Shown here: piece by piece, positions 63,252 to 64,000 of the stretch | Position numbering within the stretch: position 1 is the stretch's first letter | Layout: the number at the start of each line of letters is the position of its first letter | Source: Comamonas resistens | Lineage (GTDB): Bacteria; Pseudomonadota; Gammaproteobacteria; Burkholderiales; Burkholderiaceae_C | NCBI RefSeq assembly: GCF_030064165.1 | Contig: NZ_CP125947.1 | Location: forward strand, 4,216,001-4,280,000 | Direction of reading: 5' to 3' | Length of the DNA: 64,000 nucleotides | The notes under the pieces: model-generated | Databases searched by the model: none | What the model was told of the DNA's origin: nothing | Seen by the model: only the letters and a program-made list of their open reading frames with translations | Translations under genes and position numbers: made by a program

Positions 63252-64000
63252 CACAGCGCGGGCCGCTGGCCTATGCTCAGTTGCAGGTCGACCGTGGCCT
63301 TGGCCAGGTCAGCCTCAGCCTGCAGATAGCCAAGATAGGCATCGTCGGCAGAACGCTGTGCCGACAGCAGTTCCAGCAACGAAGCTTCGCCATGACGGTA
63401 GGACAGGCGAATGCTCTCCAGCACGCGCTGCGCATCGGTCAGCACATTGCTGCGATAGCGCTCCACGTTCTCCCTGGCTGCCTCGAAGCGGAAATAGGCC
63501 GAGCGCACGTCGGCCTCGGCTTTGTGCTGCGACTGCTGCAGGCCCAGCATGGCCTGGGTCACGACAGACTCGGCCTGCAGCACCTCGCCACGGTTCAGGC
63601 GCGAGAACGGAATCGGCACGCTGACCGAAACCGACAACATGCGCGAGCGATTGCCTGCGTCAAAGGCCTTGCCTTCGTTGTCGACGCCTGCAGCCGTCGC
63701 TGGTATGGCCGCCACACCCACGGCCAGCGTGGGATTGACCCAGCGGTTGGCCTGGGCCACGCCGGCGTTGTCGCGTGCGTTGTCCAGCGCCGCCTGGGCC
63801 ACGCGCACATCGCTGCGCGCATCAAGCGCCTGAACCACCAAAGCTTCGATGTTCTTGCCGTTGGCAAAGGGCTGGAAATCGCATTGCAGGTCTTCCGAAC
63901 TGAAGACCTCGGACAGCTTGCGCCCCAGCGGCACGCTCAGTGCCAGACGCGAGGTCTGGGCATCGGCTCGAGCCTGCGTGACATCGGCCTGAAACTGGTC
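63251..64000 (-). CDS. TolC-family outer-membrane efflux protein, C-terminal part
   Basis: The frame is open to the right window edge, so the N-terminus is missing; 249 residues are visible. Two OEP repeats of long helices are evident (DVRVAQAALDNARDNAGVAQA; VVTQAMLGLQQSQHKAEADV; RSADDAYLGYLQAEADLAKA). The sequence NPTLAVGVAA with RLNRGEVLQAE resembles CzcC-like heavy-metal or RND efflux channels. The stop overlaps the kinase start, so a two-component system is cotranscribed with an efflux operon beginning outside the window. Confidence 0.88.
   Translation of the reverse strand, partial: DQFQADVTQARADAQTSRLALSVPLGRKLSEVFSSEDLQCDFQPFANGKNIEALVVQALDARSDVRVAQAALDNARDNAGVAQANRWVNPTLAVGVAAIPATAAGVDNEGKAFDAGNRSRMLSVSVSVPIPFSRLNRGEVLQAESVVTQAMLGLQQSQHKAEADVRSAYFRFEAARENVERYRSNVLTDAQRVLESIRLSYRHGEASLLELLSAQRSADDAYLGYLQAEADLAKATVDLQLSIGQRPAL

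Overview
The window looks like a chromosomal segment of a beta-proteobacterium of the Comamonadaceae, most likely Comamonas or a near relative. This is inferred from the high GC content, the gene orders tamA-tamB, dusB-fis-purH, yqgE-ruvX-pyrR-pyrB-pyrC' and pilG-H-I-J-chpA, and short intergenic repeats of the AAGCGC-nn-GCAGCTA type. No sequence search was run.

Layout. 1-4.8 kb: end of tamA, all of tamB and an orphan small gene. 4926-5000: an intact tRNA-Arg(CCT). 4994-17680: an integrated element bounded by a 49-bp direct repeat made of the last 7 bases of the tRNA plus its terminator. Its backbone is a P4-type tyrosine integrase at the right end, an AlpA-type regulator, a Toprim/DUF927 primase-helicase, two iteron clusters, putative integrase arm sites at both ends, and a string of small overlapping genes behind a structured leader. 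It has no capsid, relaxase or conjugation gene. Its cargo (13.0-15.1 kb) is strikingly AT-rich. It encodes two membrane proteins and a coiled-coil protein; two of the three reading frames are joined by a perfect A_AAA_AAA slippery heptamer.

17.7-23 kb: a GAF-GGDEF cyclase, a two-component system, a Roadblock-like protein and an unusual ABC-ATPase/dual-specificity phosphatase fusion. 23-30 kb: a DegP-type protease, an ArsC-like protein, and a purine-salvage group (NCS2 permease, 8-oxoguanine deaminase, LysR regulator). 29.4-34.6 kb: a minus-strand run yqgE-ruvX-pyrR-pyrB-pyrC'-plsC for pyrimidine synthesis, in which the dihydroorotase homologue has lost its metal ligands. 34.6-36.1 kb: a DNA photolyase. 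36.2-46.6 kb: a rubredoxin gene followed by the type IV pilus chemosensory genes pilG, pilH, pilI, pilJ and a very large chpA/pilL.

46.7-49.0 kb: thiD overlapping hemL. 49.3-54.9 kb: a Tat-exported PhoD phosphatase, 3-methyladenine glycosylase Tag, an APC permease, a PAP2 protein and a membrane-anchored cytochrome c. 55.1-58.1 kb: dusB-fis-purH. 58.2-64 kb: a VanX-like dipeptidase lipoprotein, a YqaA-type membrane protein, an OprB-type porin, and a TolC-family efflux gene (cut by the window edge) followed by a histidine kinase and a FixJ-type regulator.

The most unusual parts are the element's AT-rich frameshift-linked membrane module and the ABC/phosphatase fusion.
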